A DNA stretch of 49,275 nt from Candidatus Peribacteria bacterium RIFCSPLOWO2_12_FULL_55_15 (GCA_001789045.1 MFYG01000001.1:1-49275), one strand, 5' to 3'. Numbered from the stretch's first letter, positions 8,315-15,729 are shown. Notes: generated by a model not told the origin, from the letters alone. Program-made: numbers and translations.

Positions 8315-9570
8315 CTCCGCGATCTTCGCTGATGGAAAGCTCGGCGAGGCCTATTATGATAATGGGTCGGTGACCGAGGAACATGGTGACGGTGATGTGG
8401 CGTCACAGCAACATCGAGATCGAGAGAGAGCGCAGGCAAAGAAGAGTGCACTCTGCGAGGGAGAGGCGCGCGGATGAGCCTCTCGATATCCCGAATGTGA
8501 TGCGCCTGACTGGGGGTAGAAAAGGAAATCGCACGTCCTTCACGACCGGCACGTGCCGTGCGGCCGATCCTGTGAATATAATCTGACGGATCGTCCGGCA
8601 AGTCGTAATTGATGACCACCTCGATATCCATGACATCTATGCCACGAGAAGCGATATCTGTTGCAACCAAAATGCGGCATTGCCCAGACTTAAAACCAGC
8701 AAGCGCTGCGCGACGCTGCGCGAGAGATCGGTTTGCGTGAATTTCGGCGGAGTGGAAACCTGCCACGTTCAAAACACGCGTGATCTTCTTCGCACCGTGC
8801 TTCGTACGAGAGAACACAAGAATTGACCCACGATACTCTTTCACAAGAGAAATGAGGAGCGCACCCTTGTCCTCCTGTCGCACGATAATGAGTTCTTGCT
8901 CTACCTTTGCCACCGTCGTCCCTGTGGGTGCCACCTCAATACGCAGAGGCAGATGCATCTCTCCTGTCGCGAGTTGCATAATTTCCCGAGGCATCGTGGC
9001 AGAGAAGAGAAGCGTCTGACGCTCCCGCGGGACGTGTGCGAGGATTCGATCGATCTGAGGCTTGAATCCCATATCGAGCATTCGGTCTGCCTCATCGAGC
9101 ACCAGAATACGCACTTCCTTGAGTGTAATGGTCCCCTGCCGCAGATGATCATTAAGGCGCCCGGGAGTAGCGACGAGAATGCGTGGATTCATCCGAAGCA
9201 TCTGGCGCTGCAGGTGCATGGAAGCACCTCCAACGAACGTTGCGATGCGAATGAAGAAGAGGGCTGCAAGAGGAGCGAGTGCGTCATCGATTTGCTGGGC
9301 AAGCTCGCGCGTCGGCACAATAACAAGTCCCCTTCCCTGCGTTCGCGCAAGTTGCTGAAGCATGGGGAGACCGAAGGCAAAGGTCTTACCAGTGCCTGTC
9401 TGTGCGATACCAACAAGATCTTTCCCCTGGAGCGCCGGTGGAATGGCCTGATGCTGGATAGGCGTCGGAACCGTGATGTGATGCTGCGCAAGGAGCGTGG
9501 CAAGTCGTGGATCGACCCCGAGGGTCTGAAAACCCGATGGCTGCAATGACGGAAGTGGATTGGATTGCAT
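8311..9570 (-). CDS. DEAD-box RNA helicase (RhlE-like)
   Basis: A 419-residue ATP-dependent RNA helicase. Q motif PTPIQHQAI, Walker A AQTGTGKT, PTRELAQQ, TPGRL, DEAD motif as VLDEADRMLDMGF, SATMP, then the second RecA domain with ATDIASRGIDV and HRIGRTARAG. The C-terminal 45 residues are rich in His and Arg, an unstructured RNA-binding tail. ATG at 9570 chosen; GTG at 9579 is possible. It lies just downstream of the cold-shock gene but is separated from it by a terminator-like hairpin; both fit a role in RNA unfolding. Confidence 0.92.
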   Translation of the reverse strand: MQSNPLPSLQPSGFQTLGVDPRLATLLAQHHITVPTPIQHQAIPPALQGKDLVGIAQTGTGKTFAFGLPMLQQLARTQGRGLVIVPTRELAQQIDDALAPLAALFFIRIATFVGGASMHLQRQMLRMNPRILVATPGRLNDHLRQGTITLKEVRILVLDEADRMLDMGFKPQIDRILAHVPRERQTLLFSATMPREIMQLATGEMHLPLRIEVAPTGTTVAKVEQELIIVRQEDKGALLISLVKEYRGSILVFSRTKHGAKKITRVLNVAGFHSAEIHANRSLAQRRAALAGFKSGQCRILVATDIASRGIDVMDIEVVINYDLPDDPSDYIHRIGRTARAGREGRAISFSTPSQAHHIRDIERLIRAPLPRRVHSSLPALSLDLDVAVTPHHRHHVPRSPTHYHNRPRRAFHQRRSRR

Positions 9571-9584
9571 GTCCCGCACTAGTA

Positions 9585-9638
9585 CTCAAAAAATAATAAT
9601 GGCCCCACCCTGTGCTCCACTGACAGCGGAGCACAGGG
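9585..9638 (-). terminator. rho-independent terminator of the cold-shock gene
   Basis: An 11-bp perfect stem (CCCTGTGCTCC at 9608-9618 and its complement at 9628-9638) with a 9-nt loop. On the reverse strand it is followed by a T-rich run (ATTATTATTTTTTG) at 9600-9586. It lies directly after the cspA stop. Confidence 0.75.
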
Positions 9639-9652
9639 ATAACGCACTTGTA

Positions 9653-9847
9653 TTAAACGGCAACAACGTTAGCGGCCTTCGGTCCCTTTTCGCCTTTCTC
9701 AACATCGAACTGGACTGTTTGGCCCTCATGCATACTGTCATACTGCCCATTACAAGCGCTGTTATGAAAAAAAACATCAGCCGATCCTTCGACGGAAATG
9801 AAACCGAATCCTTTCTCGGTTTTCTTCTTAATGGTTCCTGTAGGCAT
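9653..9847 (-). CDS. cspA: cold-shock domain RNA chaperone
   Basis: A 64-residue protein, nearly the standard Csp length. The RNA-binding motifs RNP1 (KGFGFISV) and RNP2 (VFFHNS) are present, with an acidic C-terminal end and the typical final NVVAV. The ATG at 9847 gives MPTGTIKKKTEKGFGF, the usual Csp start. It has its own promoter and terminator. Confidence 0.93.
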   Translation of the reverse strand: MPTGTIKKKTEKGFGFISVEGSADVFFHNSACNGQYDSMHEGQTVQFDVEKGEKGPKAANVVAV

Positions 9848-9880
9848 GAGAGAATAGGGGGAAAGAAAAAATACTGCAGC

Positions 9881-9910
9881 AGTGTACATCTAGTCATTCA
9901 TCAAAGCCAA
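9881..9910 (-). promoter_or_regulatory. promoter of the cold-shock gene
   Basis: On the reverse strand TTGGCT (9910-9905) is followed after 18 nt by TACACT (9886-9881). Predicted start is near 9874, giving a leader of about 26 nt. Unlike most first genes here, this one has a real 5' leader, as expected of a cold-shock mRNA. Confidence 0.5.
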
Positions 9911-9934
9911 CTTGAATCGAATTCACGCAATTTC

Positions 9935-9940
9935 TTGACA
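9935..9940 (+). promoter_or_regulatory. possible -35 box (TTGACA)
   Basis: A perfect TTGACA lies upstream of the Cys-rich frame. A matching -10 at the right distance is not obvious (AAAATA starts 12 nt on), so the promoter is uncertain. Confidence 0.25.
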
Positions 9941-9985
9941 TTTATAGAGAAAATAGACCTTTTTGGAAAAAATCTACGGAGGGGG

Positions 9986-10264
9986 TACAATCAACAATGC
10001 GCGTATTGCGAGCCTCTTCCCACTCTTCCCATTCAGAAAAAATATGCTGTTTGTCTCGTGAAAGAGTGCGGCAAAGATTCCTACGGAAGGCAGTACTGCG
10101 AGAAACACACGTCAGTAGATCTTCGACGAAGACTACCGAACACATTGCGTGCTCATATTCGTTCCCACTGCTGCAGCGCAAAATGTGTCAGCGGAAAAGC
10201 TCATGAGAACGGAGAACAATACTGCGCAAAATGCAAAGAGCCATGCTGTTGGAAAACACAGTGA
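9986..10264 (+). CDS. small Cys/His-rich, probable zinc-ribbon protein; start unresolved
   Basis: This frame reads about 90 residues rich in Cys and His: CAYC, then CLVKECG, QYCEKH, SHCCSAKC, YCAKCKEPCC, ending TGA. The spacing of CxxC-like pairs suggests two zinc ribbons or treble clefs, so I trust this frame. No ATG, GTG or TTG sits near its beginning; a GGAGGGGG ribosome-site-like run (9978-9985) precedes an ATG at 9997 that is one frame off. The gene may start at a rare codon, use a frameshift, or be a broken remnant at the edge of the mobile island. No function can be assigned. Confidence 0.4.
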   Translation, partial: YNQQCAYCEPLPTLPIQKKYAVCLVKECGKDSYGRQYCEKHTSVDLRRRLPNTLRAHIRSHCCSAKCVSGKAHENGEQYCAKCKEPCCWKTQ

Positions 10265-10344
10265 GTTTAGGAGATACTCTTCTCGTCTGGCTTTTCATGC
10301 TCGGCTCATTGGATTCCCAGACAATTCAGGAACTTTTACGAGGA

Positions 10345-10449
10345 AAAACGATCGGCTCGAACGTTCTTCTCAAAGGGCAAACGCTGCGGCCGCAAGCCGC
10401 AAAAGGGTGGCGCGTTCTGCTGCAAAACCGGCGATTTCGTAATTGGCAG
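10345..10449 (+). repeat. left copy of the exact 105-bp direct repeat (att-like)
   Basis: Identical over 105 bp to 14951-15055, beginning AAAACGATCGGCTCG and ending GTAATTGGCAG. The two copies bracket 4.5 kb holding a restriction-modification operon and a serine recombinase. The right copy ends six bases inside tRNA-Glu; the left copy continues into more repeat sequence instead. Confidence 0.9.
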
Positions 10450-10503
10450 GCTGCGTTCGCAAAAATTCGAACAGATTTTAGCACTTCCGGCTGCGGCGGC
10501 TGA
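10345..10503 (+). pseudogene. 3' remnant of a serine recombinase gene
   Basis: The frame reads TIGSNVLLKGQTLRPQAAKG and on to FRNWQAAFAKIRTDFSTSGCGG followed by a stop. The first part is identical to the C-terminus of the intact recombinase at 13619-15085; the last 20 residues show what that C-terminus probably looked like before its 3' end was replaced by tRNA sequence. The N-terminal 90 percent is absent. Confidence 0.65.
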
Positions 10504-10556
10504 AATTTTGGGGGCACCAGCCGCCGCGGCTCCGACGAAGATTGACCGTTTCGGGC
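10372..10556. repeat. extended repeat, inverted relative to 13407-13586
   Basis: About 185 bp shared, in opposite orientation and with roughly a dozen to twenty differences, with 13407-13586. It includes a strong internal hairpin (GGCTGCGGCGGCTG near 10490 against CAGCCGCCGCGGCT near 10520). Just beyond it, at about 10557-10578, lies an inverted piece of the recombinase coding region (compare 13716-13739), so the repeat is a mosaic. Confidence 0.75.
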
Positions 10557-10560
10557 AATT

Positions 10561-10956
10561 TCAAGGTGTTCTCTGGCGATCTTCACTTTCAGACGGCACT
10601 TTATCGATCCCTTCTCCTAGAAATATTCTGTTTTCCAAACGCTCGATTCTATTCTCAATCTTGCCAATTGATTCTTGTACGTTAACCACCTTTTCCTCCA
10701 ATTTTGCCACCGGCACAATCAAACGATATGCCAAGAAACCTATAGTGGGTATGGCAGAAATTCCGATGATCCAAAGCACTATTCTGATGGTATTATAAAG
10801 ACGAGCAAGAGCACGATCCGATAGCTTAATAGGAGTACCCTCTCCCCTTGTGCCTATTTTATCCAAAGCTTCATCACCAGTTCTGTATATCGCTCGTTGG
10901 ATCATGCCGTTTCCGGTTGCTCCATCTACCGGAGGTTCCTGTGTAGTAGGAGTCAT
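10561..10956 (-). CDS. single-pass membrane coiled-coil protein of unknown function
   Basis: A 131-residue protein: a soluble N-terminal half, one membrane helix at about residues 57-82 (IVLWIIGISAIPTIGFLAYR), then a heptad-like coiled coil (KLEEKVVNVQESIGKIENRIE). Its last residues (REDRQRTP region) are encoded in the repeat mosaic, suggesting its 3' end was remade by rearrangement. ATG overlaps the stop of the preceding gene (ATGA), so it is the last gene of the restriction-modification operon. Function unknown. Confidence 0.7.
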   Translation of the reverse strand: MTPTTQEPPVDGATGNGMIQRAIYRTGDEALDKIGTRGEGTPIKLSDRALARLYNTIRIVLWIIGISAIPTIGFLAYRLIVPVAKLEEKVVNVQESIGKIENRIERLENRIFLGEGIDKVPSESEDRQRTP

Positions 10957-11648
10957 GTTTGTTCAGTAATGGTAATCCAATCAACAATTGTTTTATTGAT
11001 CTCCTCACCCTTAAGAATACCCTTAGCTATGAATTCCAATATTGCTTTTTGCCTTATGCCCGATGACTGTTGTTTGGTGAAGTAATCAACATCCACATAG
11101 ATGCCTTGCTCGGGAATTTCATCGTCTTCTGTGCGTAGCATCCATTTTGACTGCTGCTTTTCCATAGGCCCCGAACTCACATTAAAAAAATCATCTCCAT
11201 TTTTGAAGTTAAGCAGAGTTCCTATGTCTATCAATTCACCACCAAATTGCCCCATCTCTGCATCACTTAATCCTAAGAATTTCTGCCTGTACTTTTTCAC
11301 AGTAACATCAAAAGAATCTACCTCTGTAAGGAAGGAGGATCGCACTCCAATTCTTTTGATTTGTGTGTATGGAAACCAAGTCCAAGTTTTTCTGCACATG
11401 TTTTTTGCACCCTCAATGAAAAAGTCCGCACTTTGTTGCTTGTTTGCCACAAAAGCGAACGAGTTGTGACGGAATATCATAACAATGTCCTTATTTGCAT
11501 CACTGTTGAGTTGTATTGCATCTGCGGAAATGAACCACTTATTGAACAAATCATCTGTAAGTGCCTCAGCGATTTGCCCTCTTGTATCGAGCACTTTTGG
11601 GGATGGCTGGAATCGAAGCTCGAAGATGTAAGATGAAAATCTACTCAT
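10953..11648 (-). CDS. unknown protein in restriction-modification operon (TIGR04255-like?)
   Basis: A 231-residue soluble protein starting MSRFSSYIFELRF. It has an alternating beta/alpha look and a C-terminal part DVDYFTKQQSSGIRQKAILEFI. The pattern faintly resembles the sporadically distributed TIGR04255 family, but I am not sure. It sits between the endonuclease gene (6-nt gap) and the membrane protein gene (4-nt overlap), so it is co-transcribed with the restriction-modification system and may modulate or accompany it. Confidence 0.7.
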   Translation of the reverse strand: MSRFSSYIFELRFQPSPKVLDTRGQIAEALTDDLFNKWFISADAIQLNSDANKDIVMIFRHNSFAFVANKQQSADFFIEGAKNMCRKTWTWFPYTQIKRIGVRSSFLTEVDSFDVTVKKYRQKFLGLSDAEMGQFGGELIDIGTLLNFKNGDDFFNVSSGPMEKQQSKWMLRTEDDEIPEQGIYVDVDYFTKQQSSGIRQKAILEFIAKGILKGEEINKTIVDWITITEQT

Positions 11649-11654
11649 AGAACG

Positions 11655-12440
11655 TTAAATAATAGTCGTTGCTTTTTTGTATAACATCGGCAAACAGTTC
11701 TGCCTCAATCGGAATTTTGTACCATGATTGTGTCCAGTGCGAGCATCAAAATCCACGAGGATTTTCCCATCTTCTAATGCTTTTAAAAATCCTTCAAAAC
11801 TAAAATTCCGCAGCATCATTACCTTTGCATAGTGGTAGTACTCACTCTTATTCTTTATTTTAACCTCCGCCTGAACGTAAAAGGTATTGAGTAGTTTTGT
11901 GCCAGCCTTGTGTTCCAAATCGTCAAAACCCCAATATGGTTGCGGATTGAGTTCACCAAGGCTAACTCGTTTTTTCACGGACTGCACCCAGTCCTTATGC
12001 CGTCGATCAACACTCTTCGCGTCAAAGGAAATCAAAATCTTCTTCGATTCCCGATCAATCACCACCTTGAAGCCACGATCACTTCGAGATTTTCCATGTA
12101 TTGTTTGTCGGAAGCTCATTTCACCTTTTGCGTATTTTTTGCCGTCCTCTTGGTGCGCCCAACCGTATTTCGGTAAGAGTACTTGCGGCACAAAACGTAT
12201 GGCACGTGGCGAGGGTTCAATATGGAAAAGTGTTGTGAGTGAGGTGGAATTGAGACGTTGTGTCTTTAGCTCCCATTCAGCAGCATTTGGAATAGGCAAA
12301 TTATTTTCTTTGATTCCAAGCAAGTCTTCAAGTGTATTGCCAATCCCACCATGATTCCCGTGACGGTTATTTGAGATCCACCCCTGTTTAACAATCTCTA
12401 ATAACTTTTCGATAAGAGATTCTTTTGTATAGATTTGCAT
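11655..12440 (-). CDS. MvaI/BcnI-like type II restriction endonuclease
   Basis: A 261-residue protein. The N-terminal half has HGNHGGIGNTLEDLLGI, then IPNAAEWELKTQRL, whose E-x-K is the metal-binding catalytic signature, and SLTTLFHIEPSPRA; this order is characteristic of the MvaI/BcnI restriction endonuclease family, monomeric enzymes that cut CCNGG-type sites. The paired methyltransferase at 12444-13223 is three bases upstream. Base composition is lower in GC than neighbouring chromosome genes, in keeping with acquisition. The exact recognition site cannot be read from the sequence. Confidence 0.8.
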   Translation of the reverse strand: MQIYTKESLIEKLLEIVKQGWISNNRHGNHGGIGNTLEDLLGIKENNLPIPNAAEWELKTQRLNSTSLTTLFHIEPSPRAIRFVPQVLLPKYGWAHQEDGKKYAKGEMSFRQTIHGKSRSDRGFKVVIDRESKKILISFDAKSVDRRHKDWVQSVKKRVSLGELNPQPYWGFDDLEHKAGTKLLNTFYVQAEVKIKNKSEYYHYAKVMMLRNFSFEGFLKALEDGKILVDFDARTGHNHGTKFRLRQNCLPMLYKKATTII

Positions 12441-12443
12441 AGT

Positions 12444-13223
12444 CTAGGCGTGGAGTAACGCGAGTTGTTTTTGAGGAAGGCTATACACTTCTCTGGTCTT
12501 CGCTATACCTATGCGTTCTTCTGCCATTTGGCAATAGTCAGGAGATATATCTATTCCGATAAAATGTCGACGAAGCTCCTTGGCAGCCACAGCTGTTGTA
12601 CCTGAACCCATGAATGGATCAAGAATTATCTGTGCTGTGGTAGATGAGATAATCCGATCAATGAGAGCAGCGGGGAACGCAGCTGGATGAGGATTATTCA
12701 TCTCCTGTGTAAACTCCCAGACATCTCCAAATGCATTTGCTTTAGGAACAAGTTTGAATTTTGGCTTTGCAATAAGGTAAATAACCTCATATGTAGGGAG
12801 AAAGTACCCTGCATTAAAGTTAAAGCCACCCTTTCGCTTCCAAATGATGATCTGTCTTATAGGGAAGCCAGATACAATGTCTTGTCTATCTTGCAGAAGC
12901 CCTGCCTGCACTCTCCATTTATGATTATAGAAAATTGCGCCATCATCCTTGGTGACTCTAAGCATTTCTGTAAGACATTCGCGTTGCCATTTAGCATACT
13001 CGTCATGTGGCATAGCATCATGGTGATGGGAGTATCCATTCATTAGTGCGGCTCCTGACCATTTGCCTCCTCTACCATCTTTCATGCCGTTTCCTGTTGA
13101 ATTTTTTAAATTATAAGGAGGACTCGTCACGACAAGATCGACACTTTTATCCGGCATTTTCTTCATCAATTCAATACAGTCTCCACACAGTATTCTATCG
13201 ATAAAGTCATTTGGAAATTCCAT
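12444..13223 (-). CDS. beta-class DNA methyltransferase, N4-cytosine or N6-adenine
   Basis: A 259-residue methyltransferase. The catalytic motif IV is VTSPPYNL near residue 30 and the SAM-binding motif I comes late as DPFMGSGTTAVAAKEL, the permuted order of the beta class. SPPY favours N4-methylcytosine, which fits the known partners of MvaI/BcnI endonucleases. The ATG at 13223 gives MEFPNDFIDRILCGDCIELM, a typical start; upstream in-frame codons look like leader. It is the first gene of the reverse-strand operon and divergent from the recombinase across the inverted-repeat region. Confidence 0.88.
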   Translation of the reverse strand: MEFPNDFIDRILCGDCIELMKKMPDKSVDLVVTSPPYNLKNSTGNGMKDGRGGKWSGAALMNGYSHHHDAMPHDEYAKWQRECLTEMLRVTKDDGAIFYNHKWRVQAGLLQDRQDIVSGFPIRQIIIWKRKGGFNFNAGYFLPTYEVIYLIAKPKFKLVPKANAFGDVWEFTQEMNNPHPAAFPAALIDRIISSTTAQIILDPFMGSGTTAVAAKELRRHFIGIDISPDYCQMAEERIGIAKTREVYSLPQKQLALLHA

Positions 13224-13335
13224 AGTGAATAATATAGATCGACTTACATAAAACTTGTAGTGCGTTATTAGAATAAATGTTTTGGTGTACGATTGTACAC
13301 TCACTAAAAGGTGGTAAGATTTGTGTGTGAGTATT

Positions 13336-13609
13336 CAGAAAAAGTTTGCGTTTGGCGGACCGAAGAACGTTCGAGCCGATCGTTTTCCGGGTTCTTTGAC
13401 GGTTTTCCGAAACGGCCAGTCGTCGGAGCTGCGGCGGCTGGTGCCCCCAAAATTTCAGCCGCCACAGCCGGAGGTGCTAAAATCTGTTCGAATTTTTGCG
13501 AACGCAGCCTGCCAATTACGAAATCGCGGATTTTGTACCAGTACGCGCCACCCCTTCGCGGCTTGCGGCCGCAACATTTGCCCTTTGCCGCCAAACGCAA
13601 ACTTTTTCT
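13336..13609. repeat. inverted-repeat-bounded segment upstream of the recombinase
   Basis: Two 22-bp arms, 13336-13357 and 13588-13609 (core TTTGCGTTTGGCGG and its complement), are perfect inverted copies enclosing 230 bp. Inside are a 25-bp match (13361-13386) to the start of the 105-bp repeat in reverse, a fragment resembling recombinase codons at 13754-13775 in reverse, and the 180-bp copy of the extended repeat (13407-13586). The segment fills most of the 395-bp gap between the methyltransferase start and the recombinase start. I see no intact gene in it. Confidence 0.8.
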
Positions 13610-13618
13610 CCTGATCCC

Positions 13619-15085
13619 ATGAGATATTTTCTCTACGCACGGAAATCATCGGAGAGCGAGGAGCGTCAGACGCTCTCGATTGAAGCGCAGCTTACGGAGC
13701 TGCGACAGTTGGCCACCAGAGAACACCTTGAAATTGCCGCCTCCTTCGAGGAGGCGAAAACCGCCAAAGAACCCGGACGAACCGTGTTCGCGGAAATGCT
13801 GCGAAAGATTGAGCGAGGGGAAGCGGAAGGGATTTTGGCATGGCACCCCGACAGGCTCGCACGGAACTCTGTTGATGGTGGACAGATCATCTATCTCCTT
13901 GATACAGAAAAGCTCAAGGCCTTGCGGTTTCCGACTTTCTGGTTTGAGCCAACACCGCAGGGAAAGTTCATGCTCAATATTGCTTTCGGTCAGAGCAAAT
14001 ACTACGTGGACAACTTGAGCGAGAATGTGAAGCGTGGCATCCGGCAGAAGCTGAGACGCGGTGAGTGGTGCTGGACTGCGCCTTCGGGATACCTCAATAA
14101 CCGATACACCAAGCAGATCGACATCGATCCCGAACGCGCACCACTCATCCGCAAGGCCTTTGAGCTGTATGCCACCGGGGAGTACACATTCCAGTCGCTG
14201 ACATGGTGGCTGAAGGAGCAGGGACTAAGAAGTAGAAAAGGGAATGCCCTCCACCTCTCCACCATCCAGAAGATTCTCCGGCGTCCCTCCTATTACGGGA
14301 TGCTGGAGTTCCGTGGCGAGCTCTATGAAGGAAAACACGAGCCACTCATTGCCAAAGACCTGTTCGACGAAGTGCAGCGGGTGATGGCGAACCGAGGAAA
14401 GAAGCAGCGCAGGCGCAAACACGATTTCCCATTCATCGGACTCATGCAATGTGGCGTTTGTGGCTGCGCTGTCACTGCGGAGATACAGAAAGGCCATCAT
14501 TACTATCGTTGCACCAAAAAGAAAGGTAGCTGCTCCGAAAAATACCTTCGTGAGGAATCATTGCTTGAGCAGGTGAGAAAGATCGTCGAAAAGGTCTCAC
14601 TGCCCGACAACTGGGCGGAGAACATGCTCAGAGAGCTTGATAGGGAAGAGTCTCACGATCGCACAGATGGTCGGGCAGCCGTTCGCTGTCTCGTGGAAGA
14701 AAAGGAGCAGATCGAGCGGAAGCTGGAGAAGCTTCTGGATATGAAATTGGAGGGAATGATCGAAGCCGAGGAATACATTCAGAAGAAGAACAAGCTTCTC
14801 CAGCGAAAGGTGGACCTCGATCAGAGAATCCGAAACAGCGAACGGAATGGCAATGAGTGGCTCGAACCGATGAGGGAGTTCATTATTCGTAGTTGTCAGG
14901 CCAAAAAACTGCTGTCACAGGATGATCCGCAGGAATTTCGCGCATTTCTCAAAACGATCGGCTCGAACGTTCTTCTCAAAGGGCAAACGCTGCGGCCGCA
15001 AGCCGCAAAAGGGTGGCGCGTTCTGCTGCAAAACCGGCGATTTCGTAATTGGCAGCCCCACGGGGAATCGAACCCCGGTTCCTAG
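13619..15085 (+). CDS. large serine recombinase/integrase
   Basis: A 488-residue site-specific recombinase. Resolvase-like catalytic domain at 1-150 with the nucleophile region YARKSSESEE (Ser 10), ARxx arginines and WHPDRLARN; recombinase domain about 160-260; a zinc ribbon (CGVCGC then CTKKKGSC) about 280-315; a long coiled coil about 350-425. ATG at 13619 gives MRYFLYARKS; no Shine-Dalgarno site is visible. The last 9-10 codons (HGESNPGS end) are read out of the antisense of the tRNA-Glu gene, replacing the ending seen in the remnants at 10503 and 13455. Confidence 0.92.
   Translation: MRYFLYARKSSESEERQTLSIEAQLTELRQLATREHLEIAASFEEAKTAKEPGRTVFAEMLRKIERGEAEGILAWHPDRLARNSVDGGQIIYLLDTEKLKALRFPTFWFEPTPQGKFMLNIAFGQSKYYVDNLSENVKRGIRQKLRRGEWCWTAPSGYLNNRYTKQIDIDPERAPLIRKAFELYATGEYTFQSLTWWLKEQGLRSRKGNALHLSTIQKILRRPSYYGMLEFRGELYEGKHEPLIAKDLFDEVQRVMANRGKKQRRRKHDFPFIGLMQCGVCGCAVTAEIQKGHHYYRCTKKKGSCSEKYLREESLLEQVRKIVEKVSLPDNWAENMLRELDREESHDRTDGRAAVRCLVEEKEQIERKLEKLLDMKLEGMIEAEEYIQKKNKLLQRKVDLDQRIRNSERNGNEWLEPMREFIIRSCQAKKLLSQDDPQEFRAFLKTIGSNVLLKGQTLRPQAAKGWRVLLQNRRFRNWQPHGESNPGS
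14951..15055 (+). repeat. right copy of the exact 105-bp direct repeat (att-like)
   Basis: Identical to 10345-10449. It encodes the end of the intact recombinase and its last six bases (TGGCAG) are the discriminator and CCA end of the tRNA-Glu gene on the other strand. This is the expected geometry of an element integrated at a tRNA 3' end. Confidence 0.9.
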
Positions 15086-15124
15086 GCTGAGAACCTAGTG
15101 TCCTAACCGCTAGACGATGAGGCC
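15050..15124 (-). tRNA. tRNA-Glu (anticodon CTC)
   Basis: A 75-nt tRNA with encoded CCA. On the reverse strand it begins GGCCTCATCGTCTAG, has the D-arm GCGGTTAGGAC region, anticodon stem CTAGG/CCTAG around loop TTCTCAG (anticodon CTC, reads GAG), and T-arm GGGGTTCGATTCCCC. The acceptor stem pairs GGCCTCA with TGGGGCT, with two G-U pairs. The gene serves as the integration boundary of the recombinase island; its 3' end is still complete. Confidence 0.93.
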
Positions 15125-15157
15125 GCGCTACCGCAAGTATACGACATCCAAACATCA

Positions 15158-15685
15158 TCACAACGCGTGCGATTGCGTCTCTCCTGATTGCCATTGGAAC
15201 ACCTCCGCATCGCAGCATGGACAGGTATCAATGGAACGAAATGCCTCCCGAAGGAAGATCGTACGCTCAGCCTCCTGCTCCGAGAGAAAGCTCGCGCGAA
15301 GCCCATCCCAGAGTTCCTGACAACACTCTTCCTGCCACCTCCGAATGAGCGCGGTGCGAATGGAATCCGGGTCCTCCTCCGCACAGGAGACAGCGAGATT
15401 CTTCAGCACACCATAGACCTCTCCGTCATCATCACGGTCAACATCGGACACGAGGAACCCCATCAAATCACCCTCTCCGCGAGGATCGTCCTCCGGAAAA
15501 TCCACGAGCTGCGGATAGACCGCTGTCGCCACCAAAAACATCGCACTGCCCTTGTAATGTCGCTGAAGAACATCAATGTCATAACAGCAGCACTCTTCAA
15601 GAAGGATGGCATCATGAAACGGAAAATCCTTCGCAACAACGCGCTGGATGTGCGGAACGGGAGCTGGAACTTGAGAATGATACAT
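15158..15685 (-). CDS. unknown acidic protein
   Basis: A 175-residue soluble protein with many acidic residues and a C-terminal CPCCDAEVFQW that could bind metal. Another cysteine group (EECCCYDID) lies near the N-terminus. I do not recognise the family. ATG 15685 (MYHSQVPAPV) is preferred to 15706 because a GATACT -10-like box at 15704-15699 overlaps the longer reading. It follows the tRNA-Glu gene in coordinates but is upstream of it in transcription. Confidence 0.6.
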   Translation of the reverse strand: MYHSQVPAPVPHIQRVVAKDFPFHDAILLEECCCYDIDVLQRHYKGSAMFLVATAVYPQLVDFPEDDPRGEGDLMGFLVSDVDRDDDGEVYGVLKNLAVSCAEEDPDSIRTALIRRWQEECCQELWDGLRASFLSEQEAERTIFLREAFRSIDTCPCCDAEVFQWQSGETQSHAL

Positions 15686-15729
15686 ACGAGAAAAGGACAG
15701 TATCATTGGATACGCAGAGGTACAAGAGT

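Noticed and set aside
9560-9985. Forward frame running across the cold-shock gene into the Cys-rich region
   Set aside because: This part is antisense to cspA, its promoter and terminator and has no recognisable protein features; only the Cys-rich end is kept.
9997-10206. 69-codon frame MRVLRASSH with the GGAGGGGG run upstream
   Set aside because: It is the +1-shifted reading of the Cys-rich frame, basic and low in structure; kept only as a possible start for a frameshifted gene.
13304-13600. Reverse frame of 98 codons upstream of the methyltransferase
   Set aside because: It is composed of the repeat mosaic (inverted recombinase fragments) and not of a recognisable protein.
10345-13609. 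Diversity-generating retroelement (template and variable repeat)
   Set aside because: The repeat copies differ at scattered sites of all base types, not at adenines, and there is no reverse transcriptase.
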